Part shown: positions 7,671 to 16,265 of the stretch, one piece after another
How positions within the stretch are numbered: position 1 is the first letter of the stretch
Layout: each line of letters starts with the position of its first letter
IMG/VR virus record: IMGVR_UViG_3300022591_000564
Span: 1-48,246 of that record
Length of the DNA stretch: 48,246 nt
Origin: a virus
Strand: one strand, 5' to 3'
Translations under genes and position numbers: made by a program
Notes under the pieces: generated by a model
Database searches by the model: none
What the model saw: the letters and a program-made list of their open reading frames with translations, nothing else
Told to the model about the DNA's origin: nothing

Positions 7671-9336
7671 AAATTGGCCTCCTGATTATCGCATCGTTTA
7701 TCAGCAGCGTGCCGACCGCCTTCTGAAGCTACGCGCCGACCCCAGCTTGTTGATAGGCGCGATTGAATACTACCGGACACGGCCAGCCGAATTCATAGCG
7801 CACTGGGCCACCACTTACGATCCGCGTATTGCCACAGGCGACATTCCTGCCAGACTGCCGTTCATACTATTCAAACGGCAGTACGAAGCCATTGAGTTCT
7901 TGTGGGCAATGGTTCAAGCTCAAGAAAATGGGCTTGTAGAAAAAGCCCGCGACATGGGCCTAACTTGGTTGGGTTCTGCTTTTTCAACATGGCTCTGGCG
8001 GTTCGTTGATGGCGCGGCCATCGGATGGGGCTCCCGCAAAGAGCAGCTAGTAGACAAACTTGGTGACCCGGACAGCATCTTCGAAAAGATGCGCATCATC
8101 ATTTTGGGGTGGCCACGGGAGTTTTGGCCGAAAGGGTTCAATCCAGACACCCATATGACCTATATGAAGATCGTCAACCCAGAGACCGGGGCGACGATTA
8201 CCGGTGAGGCTGGATCGAATATCGGCCGGGGCGGCCGCAAGCTGATCTACCTAAAGGACGAGAGCGCGCATTACGAACGTCCTGAGATGATCGAAGCCGC
8301 TCTTGCCGATAACACCAGAGTGCAGATAGACATTTCCTCCGTCAATGGACTCGGGAATGTCTTCCATCGCCGCCGCGAATCTGGCGTTGAGTGGACGCCG
8401 GGCGAACCTGTAGCGAAGGGAAAAACTAACGTCTTTATCATGGCCTGGAATGACCATCCGGCCAAGACGCAGACTTGGTACGATCAGCGCCGGCAGAAGG
8501 CGGTGGACGAAGGTCTTCTTCACCTGTTTGCGCAGGAAGTGGATAGGGACTACGTTGCTTCTGTCGAAGGAATTGTCATTCCTGCCAATTGGGTAAGCGC
8601 CGCGATTGATGCACATATCAGGCTGAAGTTTGACGATAGCGGCGGATGGGCGGCAGCTCTTGACGTAGCAGATGAAGGCGGCGACCGGAACGCGATAGCT
8701 CTACGTAAGGGCGTAGTGCTCAAGACGTTGAAAGAATGGGGTGAGACTGACACGTCAGTGACGACGCGCAACGCCATCGGCGTTTGTAAGGAAGTCGCGG
8801 AAGAGTGCCGGATGCTCACGCTCGAATACGATAGCATCGGTGTTGGGGCTGGCGTTAAGGGCGAAGCAAACCGGCTCCGCACCGATAGATTGATGCCGCA
8901 CAATATCAATCTTGAGCCGTGGTGCGCCGCTGCTTCGCCACTCAATCCTGAAGGCTACGTGATCGAGAATGATCGCAAGAGCCCGAAGAACAAAGACTTC
9001 TACGCTAACCTCAAAGCGCAAGCATGGTGGATGCTCCGCCGCCGCTTTGAGAAAACATGGCGGGCCGTGAACGAGCCTGACTTCACCTGGAATCCGGACG
9101 AACTCATAAGCCTGCCGTCAGACCTTCCACTTTTACGCAGCTTGCAGCGTGAGCTTTCGCAGCCTACGGCAAGCCAGGGTTCCCGGATGAAAATGGTGAT
9201 CGACAAACAGCCGGAAGGGACGAAGAGCCCGAACTTGGCAGATGCCGTGGTTATGGCCTTTTGGCCTATCGCGCGCGGGCCAATGACGATTTCCGATTCC
9301 GCCATGAAGACCATCCTTTCAGGCGGACGCCTCTAG
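7648..9336 (+). CDS. terL: Terminase large subunit
   Basis: ATP-driven packaging motor with nuclease. The Walker A variant is EKARDMGLTW (K99-A-R-D-M-G-L-T106). Walker B is LIYLKDES, with D204-E205 as the catalytic pair. The C-terminal RNase H-like nuclease has ALDVADEGGDRNA (D339, D342) and NLADAVVMAF (D532). 562 aa is full length for the family. ATG at 7648 lies inside the end of terS after a weak GAGAG ribosome-binding site. It is followed after 3 bases by the portal gene. Confidence 0.95.
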   Translation: MLTSSGSENWPPDYRIVYQQRADRLLKLRADPSLLIGAIEYYRTRPAEFIAHWATTYDPRIATGDIPARLPFILFKRQYEAIEFLWAMVQAQENGLVEKARDMGLTWLGSAFSTWLWRFVDGAAIGWGSRKEQLVDKLGDPDSIFEKMRIIILGWPREFWPKGFNPDTHMTYMKIVNPETGATITGEAGSNIGRGGRKLIYLKDESAHYERPEMIEAALADNTRVQIDISSVNGLGNVFHRRRESGVEWTPGEPVAKGKTNVFIMAWNDHPAKTQTWYDQRRQKAVDEGLLHLFAQEVDRDYVASVEGIVIPANWVSAAIDAHIRLKFDDSGGWAAALDVADEGGDRNAIALRKGVVLKTLKEWGETDTSVTTRNAIGVCKEVAEECRMLTLEYDSIGVGAGVKGEANRLRTDRLMPHNINLEPWCAAASPLNPEGYVIENDRKSPKNKDFYANLKAQAWWMLRRRFEKTWRAVNEPDFTWNPDELISLPSDLPLLRSLQRELSQPTASQGSRMKMVIDKQPEGTKSPNLADAVVMAFWPIARGPMTISDSAMKTILSGGRL

Positions 9337-9339
9337 CCG

Positions 9340-12300
9340 ATGGTGAAACGCACATCTCCGGCCGCACAGAAGGCCCCCGCACGGCCCCGTAAGCCGATGA
9401 AGATTTCCAGCCTCGCGGCAGACACCATCTGTATGAAGCGCGGTCCTGTGATTGATGCGTATGAAGCATTCAAGCCATATGAACCGGCAAAGGGCGTTCT
9501 TCCGGATGGAAAGACGGCGAAGCTGGCGATGGACGAAGCCGGTTTTGACGCTGGTATGTGGGGCGCAGCCGGAATGTTCAGCGGAGCATTCCAGGAAGGC
9601 CAAGTCTTCCCCGGTTATCCAGAGCTTGCGCTTTGGGCGCAACGTCCAGAATATAGGCTGATAACCGAGACGCGCGCCACAGAAATGACGCGGAAATGGA
9701 TTAAGCTCACCATCAAGGGAGATGGGGACGACGATACCGAACGCACGCACGAGAAGATCGCGAAGATCGAAGCCGAATTCCGCCGGCTTCAGGTCCGTGA
9801 CCGTTTCCGGGAAGTTGCAGTCAAGGATGGATTCTTTGGCCGAGGCCATTTGTATCTCGACACAGGACACTCGAAGGAGCCTGAAGAGTTAAAGGTTAAC
9901 CTTGGTAATGGCCGCGATGCGACCTCGCGGGTCAAGGTATCGACACGGAACCCATTGCAGTGGCTCACCATCGTAGAGCCGATGTGGGCGTATCCGAACG
10001 TTTACAATTCAACGAACCCATTGGAGCGGACTTGGTACAGGCCCGACCAATGGTACGTCATGGGCACGCCTGTCCATGTCTCCCGTCTGCTGCTTTTCGT
10101 AAGCCAGGAAGTTCCTGACATTCTGAAGCCAGCCTATGCATTCGGCGGCCTTAGCCAAAGCCAAATGGCTAAGCCCTATGTCGATAATTGGCTTTCGATG
10201 CGCCAGAATGTCCAGAATATAACCAAGGCATTCACGACATTCGTCTTGAAGACGAATATGGCCGGGATATTCGGCGGCATGGGTGCCGATGATTTCATGC
10301 GGCGCATTAATGCCTTCAACGCCACGCGAAACAACAACGGCGTTCTAGCTATCGACAAAGAGGAGGAGTTTGCAAACATTGCGGCCCCTCTTAGCGGGCT
10401 TGACGCTCTTCAAGCGCAATCTCTTGAACACATTTGCAGTGTGGCGAGGCAACCACTTGTAAAGTATACAGGTATTTCTCCATCTGGACTAAATGCATCT
10501 AGCGATGGAGAGTTGCGTTGCTGGGGAGATTTGATACACTCCGAACAAGAATCCATCTTCAGGGTTCCTCTTACCTCAGTTTTGCACTTCGTTCAACTGT
10601 CTCTGTTTAATGAGATCGACGAAAACATTGATTTCGAATTCCTGCCGATATACGAACTTACGGAAAAGGAAAAGGCGGAACTTCGGCTAGTCAATGCTCA
10701 GACTGATCAAATCCTTGTGGAAAGTAGTGTCCTTGACCCGCATGAGGTCCGCGCCACTGTAGCAAACTCCGCAGATTCGCCCTATGCTGACATCAAAATT
10801 GATGAGATGCCAAACGTAGCCGAAGAAGAGGAAGAAGGTTTGCTTCCGGAGGGTATGGCGGAACAAGGAGCGAAGCCGAAGTTCGCACCAAAGCCGAGAC
10901 TGGCCGGCGCATCTGCTGGCGAGCATGAAGAAGGCGCTGACGCCTCCCACGCCGAAAAGCCCGCTAGCGAGCACTGGACCGGCAAAGGCTCAAAGCCTAA
11001 CGGATCATGGCTTGGCGCCGATGCGATGGCCCTCGATAGGCTGCTGGCCGAAGACGCGGAGCCGAAGACGCTCTACGTCAGCCGTCCGCTTGAGAATGCG
11101 GCGGAGTTCCGCGCATGGGCGAAGGCGCAAGGTTTCAAATCGGTGCTGCCCGCCAAAGACTTGCATGTGACGATAGCCTATAGCAAGACGCCCGTCGATT
11201 GGAATGCGACCCCGGAAAGCTTCGATTCAGAGACGGTCCCGGCTGGCGGCCCGCGCGCGGTCGAGAAGCTAGGCGATGCTATCGTTCTGCGCTTCCAATC
11301 GAAAGACCTCACCAAGCGGTGGAAGCAGTTCAAGGACGCCGGCGCTTCCTGGGACTTTGAAACATTTAAGCCTCATATTTCGATCACTTACGATCCGGAC
11401 GGCGTTGACCTCGACGAGGTTGAGCCATATGCTGGACCGCTAGAATTCGGGCCGGAGGTCTTCGATGAAGTTCGCGAAGATTGGAAGCCTGAACTCGCCC
11501 AAGACGAATGGAAAGCTGGCGACCCCCGCGCGCCAGACGGCCGCTTTGGAAGCAAAGCAGGAGAGCATGGCGGATCGAAGGCAAAGGCTGTAGCGAAAGA
11601 GAAGCCCCCATTGACGCATGCGCAGACAAAAGCTCTTTGGGATTATGTCGGGGTTTATGGCTCTCATATAAATGAGGAGTTACGCGCGGGAAGAAGAGCA
11701 CCGATTACCGGAAAAGGAAAATCCCGTGTTGATTTTAATGAATCGGTTGAAGGACTAGACACAATTATAGCTAACCCGGCCTATGCATATAAGGGAGTTG
11801 CTTACAGAGGAATACACCCTGAATACGCAAAAAAAATGGAAGATAATGGTTATTTAACTCCAGGGGCAGAATGGACAGACCTTGGATTTGGTTCATTCAG
11901 CAAGAAAAAAGACATCGCCAATGGTTTTGCTAGAATGGGTGGTCCTCAGCAAGGCATTGTGCTTCGCATAAAAGGGAGAGAAGGCATTGCGGACATTTCC
12001 GACCTTCGCGATCTTGGTGAAGGAGAAATGGAAGTTCTTACTGAAAGAGGTAGTAAGTTTCGGGTAAAGTCATTCGATCCCAAGAGTCGGATTTTGGATA
12101 TTGAAAAAATAAATTCTCCGAAAGAGAAGCCAGCCAAGGCGAAAGCTGAGAAGGCTTCTGCTGGTATTGAGAAACCCACGTCAAAGCCGAAAGCCGCCAA
12201 GGTTCCCGCCACCTCTACGTCAGAAACCGCCGCCAAGTCCGCGAAGCGGGCCGCAGAGACGAAGAACTACCGCGTCTACGACAAGGGCACGAACGAGCTT

Positions 12301-12621
12301 TTGGGCTCCTACGGAACAGCTGCGGCTGCTGAGAAGCACGCCAAACAGCACGCATCGGAAGGCGGCACCGCAAGCGTAGAAGACTACGGCAAGGGTATCG
12401 AGCGCTCCATTGGAAAGATGACCTCTACTGGCAAGCCAGAGTGGACGCAATGGGGAGCGCATGCTACGGCAAAGGCTCTAGGCACGCATCCCGAATGGGA
12501 GACCCACGCCAAAGCCGCGAACGAAGCAGCGAAGCCGAAAGCGAAGAAACCCGCCGCTCCGAAGGCTGAGAAAGCCCCGGCGAAGCCAAGAACGAAGAAG
12601 ACGCCCAAGACGGCCGCCTAG
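9340..12621 (+). CDS. Portal protein fused to Acb1-like 2H phosphoesterase and ADP-ribosyltransferase domains
   Basis: 1093 aa, about twice a normal portal. Residues 1 to about 520 are a DUF1073-type portal (SGAFQEGQVFPGYPELALWAQ, then the ISPSGLNASSDGELRCW region). Residues 572 to about 690 carry two H-x-T/S motifs, LHVTIAY (H609-V-T611) and KPHISITYD (H679-I-S681), the signature of 2H phosphoesterases and of anti-CBASS Acb1, which cleaves cyclic oligonucleotide signals. A linker (GDPRAPDGRFGS) follows. Residues 760-930 fit an R-S-E ADP-ribosyltransferase: R823 in AYRGI, S852-F-S854, and E896-M-E898. The Lys/Ala-rich C-terminus contains a small module YRVYDKGTNELLGSYGTAAA. The portal forms the DNA gate of the head; the enzyme domains are probably displayed on or delivered from the virion, or released by proteolysis (inference). 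Confidence 0.9.
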   Translation: MVKRTSPAAQKAPARPRKPMKISSLAADTICMKRGPVIDAYEAFKPYEPAKGVLPDGKTAKLAMDEAGFDAGMWGAAGMFSGAFQEGQVFPGYPELALWAQRPEYRLITETRATEMTRKWIKLTIKGDGDDDTERTHEKIAKIEAEFRRLQVRDRFREVAVKDGFFGRGHLYLDTGHSKEPEELKVNLGNGRDATSRVKVSTRNPLQWLTIVEPMWAYPNVYNSTNPLERTWYRPDQWYVMGTPVHVSRLLLFVSQEVPDILKPAYAFGGLSQSQMAKPYVDNWLSMRQNVQNITKAFTTFVLKTNMAGIFGGMGADDFMRRINAFNATRNNNGVLAIDKEEEFANIAAPLSGLDALQAQSLEHICSVARQPLVKYTGISPSGLNASSDGELRCWGDLIHSEQESIFRVPLTSVLHFVQLSLFNEIDENIDFEFLPIYELTEKEKAELRLVNAQTDQILVESSVLDPHEVRATVANSADSPYADIKIDEMPNVAEEEEEGLLPEGMAEQGAKPKFAPKPRLAGASAGEHEEGADASHAEKPASEHWTGKGSKPNGSWLGADAMALDRLLAEDAEPKTLYVSRPLENAAEFRAWAKAQGFKSVLPAKDLHVTIAYSKTPVDWNATPESFDSETVPAGGPRAVEKLGDAIVLRFQSKDLTKRWKQFKDAGASWDFETFKPHISITYDPDGVDLDEVEPYAGPLEFGPEVFDEVREDWKPELAQDEWKAGDPRAPDGRFGSKAGEHGGSKAKAVAKEKPPLTHAQTKALWDYVGVYGSHINEELRAGRRAPITGKGKSRVDFNESVEGLDTIIANPAYAYKGVAYRGIHPEYAKKMEDNGYLTPGAEWTDLGFGSFSKKKDIANGFARMGGPQQGIVLRIKGREGIADISDLRDLGEGEMEVLTERGSKFRVKSFDPKSRILDIEKINSPKEKPAKAKAEKASAGIEKPTSKPKAAKVPATSTSETAAKSAKRAAETKNYRVYDKGTNELLGSYGTAAAAEKHAKQHASEGGTASVEDYGKGIERSIGKMTSTGKPEWTQWGAHATAKALGTHPEWETHAKAANEAAKPKAKKPAAPKAEKAPAKPRTKKTPKTAA

Positions 12622-12624
12622 CCA

Positions 12625-13530
12625 ATGCGTAGACCTATTCTCAAGCCTCTACGGAAGCGGCAGAAGCTTCTCAAGCCAGTGCGTCCTAATATCGGCTTGG
12701 AGGCTCAATATCGGAAGCGCCTCGAAGGCTTTGTCGAGAAGATCCACAAGAGCGTGATGCGCTTCGTCGTTGCAGGCTACCGGGCGCATACGCCAGTATT
12801 AGCTCAGGATGCATCGCCAGCGGATTGGTTGAATCGAATCGTCCGCGCGCTCCGGAGAAGATGGACGAAGAAAATCGATGAAGCCGCCCCGAAGCTGGCG
12901 GAATTCTTCGCCCAGTCGGTTGAGAAAAGATCGACGGACGCGCTTAAGAAAATCCTCAAGGATAGCGGAATCGCAGTTGACTTCAAACTAACGGCCGCGA
13001 TGCGGGATATCCTTGATGCAACTGTACATTCGAACGTAAGCCTAATCAAGAGCATCCCGTCAAAATACTTCGACTCTGTTGAGCAGATTGTGGCAAAGGG
13101 TGTAACGACCGGCAACGACCTCAAGCAAATCACCGATGATTTGCAGAGGGAGTTTGGTGTCTCTCGGCGGCGGGCCGCATTTATTGCCAGGGACCAAGCA
13201 TCGAAAAGCAATTCTGCGCTGACGCGGGCAAGGCAGACTGAAGTCGGAATTTCTCGTGGCGTATGGCGCCACTCCCACGCCGGCCGATCCGTCAGGCTCA
13301 GCCACCTAGAGATGGATGGAAAAGAGTTCGACCTAAAGCAAGGAATATGGGACCGGAACGCCAACGGTAAAGGCAAAGGAGCCTGGGTACAGGCAGGATT
13401 CCTTATAAACTGCAAGTGCTATTGGAGTCCCGTGCTACCCGGTCTTGAGGACCAGTTCAAAGGCGAAGCTGAACGTGAATCCGCAGGGGTAAAGGCACAG
13501 CGCGCGCGGGCTTATGCAAGGGCAAAGTAA
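12625..13530 (+). CDS. MuF-like minor head protein
   Basis: C-terminal residues 195-275 show the phage Mu protein F signature: FIARDQASKSNS, TEVGISRGVWRHSHAGRSVRLSH shortened to its core RGVWRHSH, HLEMDGKEF, and AGFLINCKCYW. The N-terminal half is helical and basic. MuF proteins are minor head components involved in head assembly or ejection and often carry toxin or ADP-ribosyltransferase domains; here no extra domain is present, while the neighbouring portal does carry one. Spacing to the portal is 3 bases. Confidence 0.9.
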   Translation: MRRPILKPLRKRQKLLKPVRPNIGLEAQYRKRLEGFVEKIHKSVMRFVVAGYRAHTPVLAQDASPADWLNRIVRALRRRWTKKIDEAAPKLAEFFAQSVEKRSTDALKKILKDSGIAVDFKLTAAMRDILDATVHSNVSLIKSIPSKYFDSVEQIVAKGVTTGNDLKQITDDLQREFGVSRRRAAFIARDQASKSNSALTRARQTEVGISRGVWRHSHAGRSVRLSHLEMDGKEFDLKQGIWDRNANGKGKGAWVQAGFLINCKCYWSPVLPGLEDQFKGEAERESAGVKAQRARAYARAK

Positions 13531-13542
13531 GTAACAGAAAAA

Positions 13543-13564
13543 GGCGGCAGATTGCTCCGCCGCC
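13543..13564 (+). terminator. GC hairpin after MuF, possible terminator
   Basis: GGCGGC (13543-13548) pairs with GCCGCC (13559-13564), preceded by AAAAA and followed by CTTG without a U-run on the plus strand. It could attenuate transcription leaving the MuF gene. It sits immediately before the promoter at 13566. Confidence 0.4.
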
Positions 13565-13565
13565 C

Positions 13566-13594
13566 TTGACCTAACTTGCGCTAGGCCATAATCT
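13566..13594 (+). promoter_or_regulatory. Sigma70-type promoter before the Rha-like gene
   Basis: TTGACC (13566-13571), a 17-base spacer, then TAATCT (13589-13594). The ribosome-binding site AAAGGAG and ATG at 13623 follow at a normal distance. This would allow independent expression of the regulatory gene inside the late region. Confidence 0.6.
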
Positions 13595-13622
13595 GAAGTT
13601 GCCAATTAAAAGGAGCTTCAAT

Positions 13623-14147
13623 ATGGCCCATTCTGACGATAACGTCAACAGTTTCGTTCCCGCTGTTAGAGCCGCGAATTTCGACGAATTTATCCAACTT
13701 ACCCGCGATGGCACATTCATCACCTCGAATGTGCTCGCGGAGCTGTTTGAGAGAAATCACCGGGATGTGTTGCGCTCAATCCGCGAACAGTATGATTTTG
13801 ATGCGGAATTTAGCCAGCGCAATTTTGCGCTCGTTGAATATCTGGACAAAAAGGGCAAAAAGCGTCCCTGCTACCGCATCACTCAATTAGGTTTCCTCGT
13901 CCTTGGCTCATCGTTTTCGGGTCCGAAGGCGAACAAGCTCAGAATTCTGCTCGGCACAGCCTTCCTAGCTCGCGAGCGCGAACATGCCCGCGCTTTGGCC
14001 TGTCTTGAGCCGCGCGGAATTAGGCCATGGGCAGAAATAGGACGCGTCTTTCCGAAGCATTTTTACGAGCTGATTTATAAGCTATATGGCTATCCGTTCG
14101 ATCCGGCCGCAACCTCGTATATGAGATTTTGCGGGAGCAGTAGCTGA
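13623..14147 (+). CDS. Rha-family regulatory-like protein with P63C-like C-terminus
   Basis: Residues 25-110 match Rha-type phage regulatory proteins: TSNVLAELFERNHRDVLRSI, FSQRNFALVEYLDKKGKKRP, YRITQLGFLVLGSSFSG. These contain a winged-helix-like DNA-binding region. The C-terminal stretch VFPKHFYELIYKLYGYPF resembles the P63C domain found fused to such proteins, but it stops after about 30 residues, so that part looks truncated. ATG 13623 follows AAAGGAG and is preferred to an upstream start at 13599. It has its own predicted promoter. Confidence 0.7.
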   Translation: MAHSDDNVNSFVPAVRAANFDEFIQLTRDGTFITSNVLAELFERNHRDVLRSIREQYDFDAEFSQRNFALVEYLDKKGKKRPCYRITQLGFLVLGSSFSGPKANKLRILLGTAFLAREREHARALACLEPRGIRPWAEIGRVFPKHFYELIYKLYGYPFDPAATSYMRFCGSSS

Positions 14148-14150
14148 CAA

Positions 14151-14366
14151 ATGAGCACAGACCGCCGTCTCCGTTTCCGCCGCGCTGTTCGCCGGGCGAA
14201 GATCGAAGCTCTTGTTGACTATCAGCGCCAAGAGAAAGCTTGCGCCGCGTGTTCGGCTATTTGCCCGGATCGGGTTCCGTTTTCGGTGGATGCGATTGTT
14301 GATGATGCGCCGGATTGGATTTGCGGGGAAGACCTTGGGCCACGCCCGGCGCAATGGTTGAATTAA
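14151..14366 (+). CDS. Hypothetical small protein, 71 aa
   Basis: Starts 3 bases after the Rha-like gene. An Arg-rich N-terminal helix is followed by CAACSAIC and an acidic C-terminal half (DAIVDDAPDWICGEDLG). Three cysteines are closely spaced plus one later (ICGED), which could hint at metal binding but is not a recognised motif. No family assigned. Confidence 0.55.
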   Translation: MSTDRRLRFRRAVRRAKIEALVDYQRQEKACAACSAICPDRVPFSVDAIVDDAPDWICGEDLGPRPAQWLN

Positions 14367-14407
14367 ATTCGATGAGACTGACTGAGTCCAAAGGATATAT
14401 AATATAT

Positions 14408-14815
14408 ATGATTGATGAAAGATACGCGGCAGGCTTCTTCGATGGGGAAGGATGTATTCACATTGCAAGAAATGTTCGAGTTATTATAAGTGGTTGTTTC
14501 CATCCAGGATTATTAGACCTATTTAGCGAACGGTGGGGTGGCAGAGTCACAGCACAACGAAATGCAAAAAAAAATCAACGCTCTGGTGTTCGTTGGGAGA
14601 TTACAGGTAAAAGAACTGAAACCTTTTTAAGTGATTTGTTGCCTTATTTGATCGAAAAAAAAGAACAAGCAGAGCTTGCTTTACATTATCAGCGTAAGAA
14701 GATTGCACTTAATGTCAGGGGCGGAAAAGGATATAGCGATTCTCAGCGAGCCTACTTCAAAGAAGTAGAAGTGAAACTTAGAAGTATGAAACAAACAGAA
14801 TATACTTACTTTTGA
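14408..14815 (+). CDS. LAGLIDADG homing endonuclease
   Basis: The first conserved helix is YAAGFFDGEGCIHIA, a clear LAGLIDADG motif with the catalytic acidic residue (GFFDGEG). About 135 aa with one motif suggests a homodimeric enzyme. The gene is AT-rich (GGATATATAATATATATG at its start) compared with its neighbours, a sign of recent acquisition. ATG 14408 is chosen; ATG 14372 is in frame and also possible. It lies just upstream of a 260-nt structured non-coding stretch, so it could be part of an intron or a free-standing mobile gene. Confidence 0.85.
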   Translation: MIDERYAAGFFDGEGCIHIARNVRVIISGCFHPGLLDLFSERWGGRVTAQRNAKKNQRSGVRWEITGKRTETFLSDLLPYLIEKKEQAELALHYQRKKIALNVRGGKGYSDSQRAYFKEVEVKLRSMKQTEYTYF

Positions 14816-14816
14816 C

Positions 14817-15067
14817 ACGGCCGATCACAGGCGTCTCATCTAAGCTTCGCCGCCTTTAAGAGCGCCCTCCTAACACGGGGGAGGAGAGGGAAGTGGCGGT
14901 CCTTGCGCGCATAGGGCGCGGTAGCTCAGAGAAGCCGAAATTCTAAGCTGGGGCGAATAAGGGTTTCCAGTAGCGGCGGCAAACGAGTAACCCCGAAAAA
15001 CACGAGCCCGTCAAAAGCGGGTGGTTCAATCTCTTAGGCCGTCCTTGCCCAGCTTAGAAGCTGAGAA
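14817..15067 (+). ncRNA. Large structured non-coding region of unknown type
   Basis: A 262-nt gap with dense complementarity: TTCTAAGCTGGG (from 14940) pairs with CCCAGCTTAGAA (from 15048) over 12 bp; CGCGC/GCGCG hairpin near 14905-14919; GGGTT with AACCC inside; GCCCG/CGGGT hairpin near 15005-15021; and outer ACGGCC (14817 onward) with GGCCGT (15038 onward). I see no clear group I (P-Q-R-S) core or group II domain V. It could be a degenerate intron, a distinct RNA, or a distant relative of the repeated intergenic elements. It ends about 10 bases before the next start codon. Confidence 0.55.
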
Positions 15068-15077
15068 AGATTAACTT

Positions 15078-15374
15078 ATGGCACTCGCAGGCTTCGCCCC
15101 GACCGGCGGCACCGTTTCGCTAAGCGTTGGGACAACATCTTCAAACGTGGCGCTTTCTTTGACCGGGAGCCCTCCGACGATCCTTGTAACCAACATTGGA
15201 CAAGGCATTGCCTTCGTCGCGCTCGGAACGACAAGTGCCGTAACCGCATCTGTGAATGGTGGCGTGGCGATCATGCCAGGCGCTTCCGTTCCGCTTACTG
15301 TTGGCAGTGCCACCTATCTCGCAGGCATTGCCCTGAACGCGGCGACGGCGCTTAATATCACGTCGGGAACCTAG
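15078..15374 (+). CDS. Small structural-like phage protein, 98 aa
   Basis: Composition is rich in Ala, Gly, Ser, Thr and Val with alternating beta-like stretches (TVSLSVGTTSSNVALSLTG, ILVTNIGQGIAFVALG, TATLNI-type end). Such small beta proteins occur as head decoration or fibre-associated components. No catalytic motif. It is the last plus-strand gene before the minus-strand cassette. Confidence 0.6.
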   Translation: MALAGFAPTGGTVSLSVGTTSSNVALSLTGSPPTILVTNIGQGIAFVALGTTSAVTASVNGGVAIMPGASVPLTVGSATYLAGIALNAATALNITSGT

Positions 15375-15404
15375 CCCCAAAGGCGAGAGGTTCCATAATA
15401 CATA

Positions 15405-15719
15405 TTACGCGAATGACTTTGGAAGCCGGTCCAGGAGTTCGAACCCAGCCCAAACGTCATCGCGCCAATCCGCTTTGATGCGGTGCGGCACACGGACGGG
15501 ACCGGATATGAGTTCTCCCCTATCCAGAAGTTTGGCCATAGCCAGTATGTCATCTTGCCAGTCTGGCGGAAGAGGATGTCCTTGGCGGGCATATGCGCGT
15601 TGGATTGCATCGGCGGCGGGCGGATCAACGATAAACGGTTGATCGGCAGGATAGCCTTCGACTTCGATATTCTCATTGATGTCTAGCGAGAGGATCGTGA
15701 GAGTGTAAGTCTTGGTCAT
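15405..15719 (-). CDS. Hypothetical phage protein, 104 aa
   Basis: Last gene of a five-gene minus-strand run. Starts MTKTYTLTILSLDINEN, which resembles the start of the first gene in the run (MKAYELTIKIIDLDEIG), so the two may be distant paralogues. Contains two similar W-x-DD helices (DWQDDILAMAKLLDRGE and DWRDDVWAGFELLDRLP), an internal duplication of about 35 residues. No known function. Confidence 0.65.
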   Translation of the reverse strand: MTKTYTLTILSLDINENIEVEGYPADQPFIVDPPAADAIQRAYARQGHPLPPDWQDDILAMAKLLDRGELISGPVRVPHRIKADWRDDVWAGFELLDRLPKSFA

Positions 15720-15728
15720 TTCGCACCG

Positions 15729-16265
15729 TCACTTAACTGTTATTGGAAGCGGCCACCAGCCGATTACTAACTTATCTGAAAAAGTGCCTTCTGTGTCGCC
15801 CCACATTTCCCCGGATTTGCTCCACGTGGAAACGGAAAAATCGCTTTCCTCGGAGGAGAGCGAATGTCTGATCTTAACGAGCACCTTCTCGCCTTCATCC
15901 GGCATCTCGCTTGGCAGGCGCATGCGGGGCCAGACTTCGCCAGAGCCTTCAACAATATGGAAGGCTGCACAGCCTATACGGGTAAGTTCTTTGTCTATCG
16001 CGGCAATTTCTTCATAGGTCGGCGGAACTATGCCGCCTGCATTCGCATATCGAATGTGAACGGTTTGTGGATGTTCAACTTCAGCCGTACCGCCGTAGTC
16101 GATGTGGAACTTGCCATCCTCAACTTTCGGCGCGTTTTGTGAGCGAGGTGTAGAGGGTCTTGGCGTAGAAGGCGGCGGGTTGATGTTCTTCTTGATGCGG
16201 CCTTCCTCCTCGATTATGAGGGGAGGTCCGAACGTGATCCGTCCTACTGTGAACTTATCGGTCAA
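15729..16265 (-). CDS. Hypothetical protein with DUF551-like end, 178 aa
   Basis: Coupled to the upstream gene by ATGA overlap. The N-terminus has a proline-rich stretch (NPPPSTPRPSTPRS). The C-terminal 60 residues (RLPSEMPDEGEKVLVKI to DKLVIGWWPLP) match the W-x-x-A/SE-x-P-x-x-G-x-x-VLV to WWPLP pattern of DUF551, a small domain frequent in phage early genes. Function unknown. Confidence 0.7.
   Translation of the reverse strand: MTDKFTVGRITFGPPLIIEEEGRIKKNINPPPSTPRPSTPRSQNAPKVEDGKFHIDYGGTAEVEHPQTVHIRYANAGGIVPPTYEEIAAIDKELTRIGCAAFHIVEGSGEVWPRMRLPSEMPDEGEKVLVKIRHSLSSEESDFSVSTWSKSGEMWGDTEGTFSDKLVIGWWPLPITVK

Noticed and set aside
14900-14980. tRNA-like stretch with GGTAGCTCAG
   Set aside because: The D-arm-like sequence is there, but no matching acceptor stem, anticodon arm or TTC-type T-arm can be completed.
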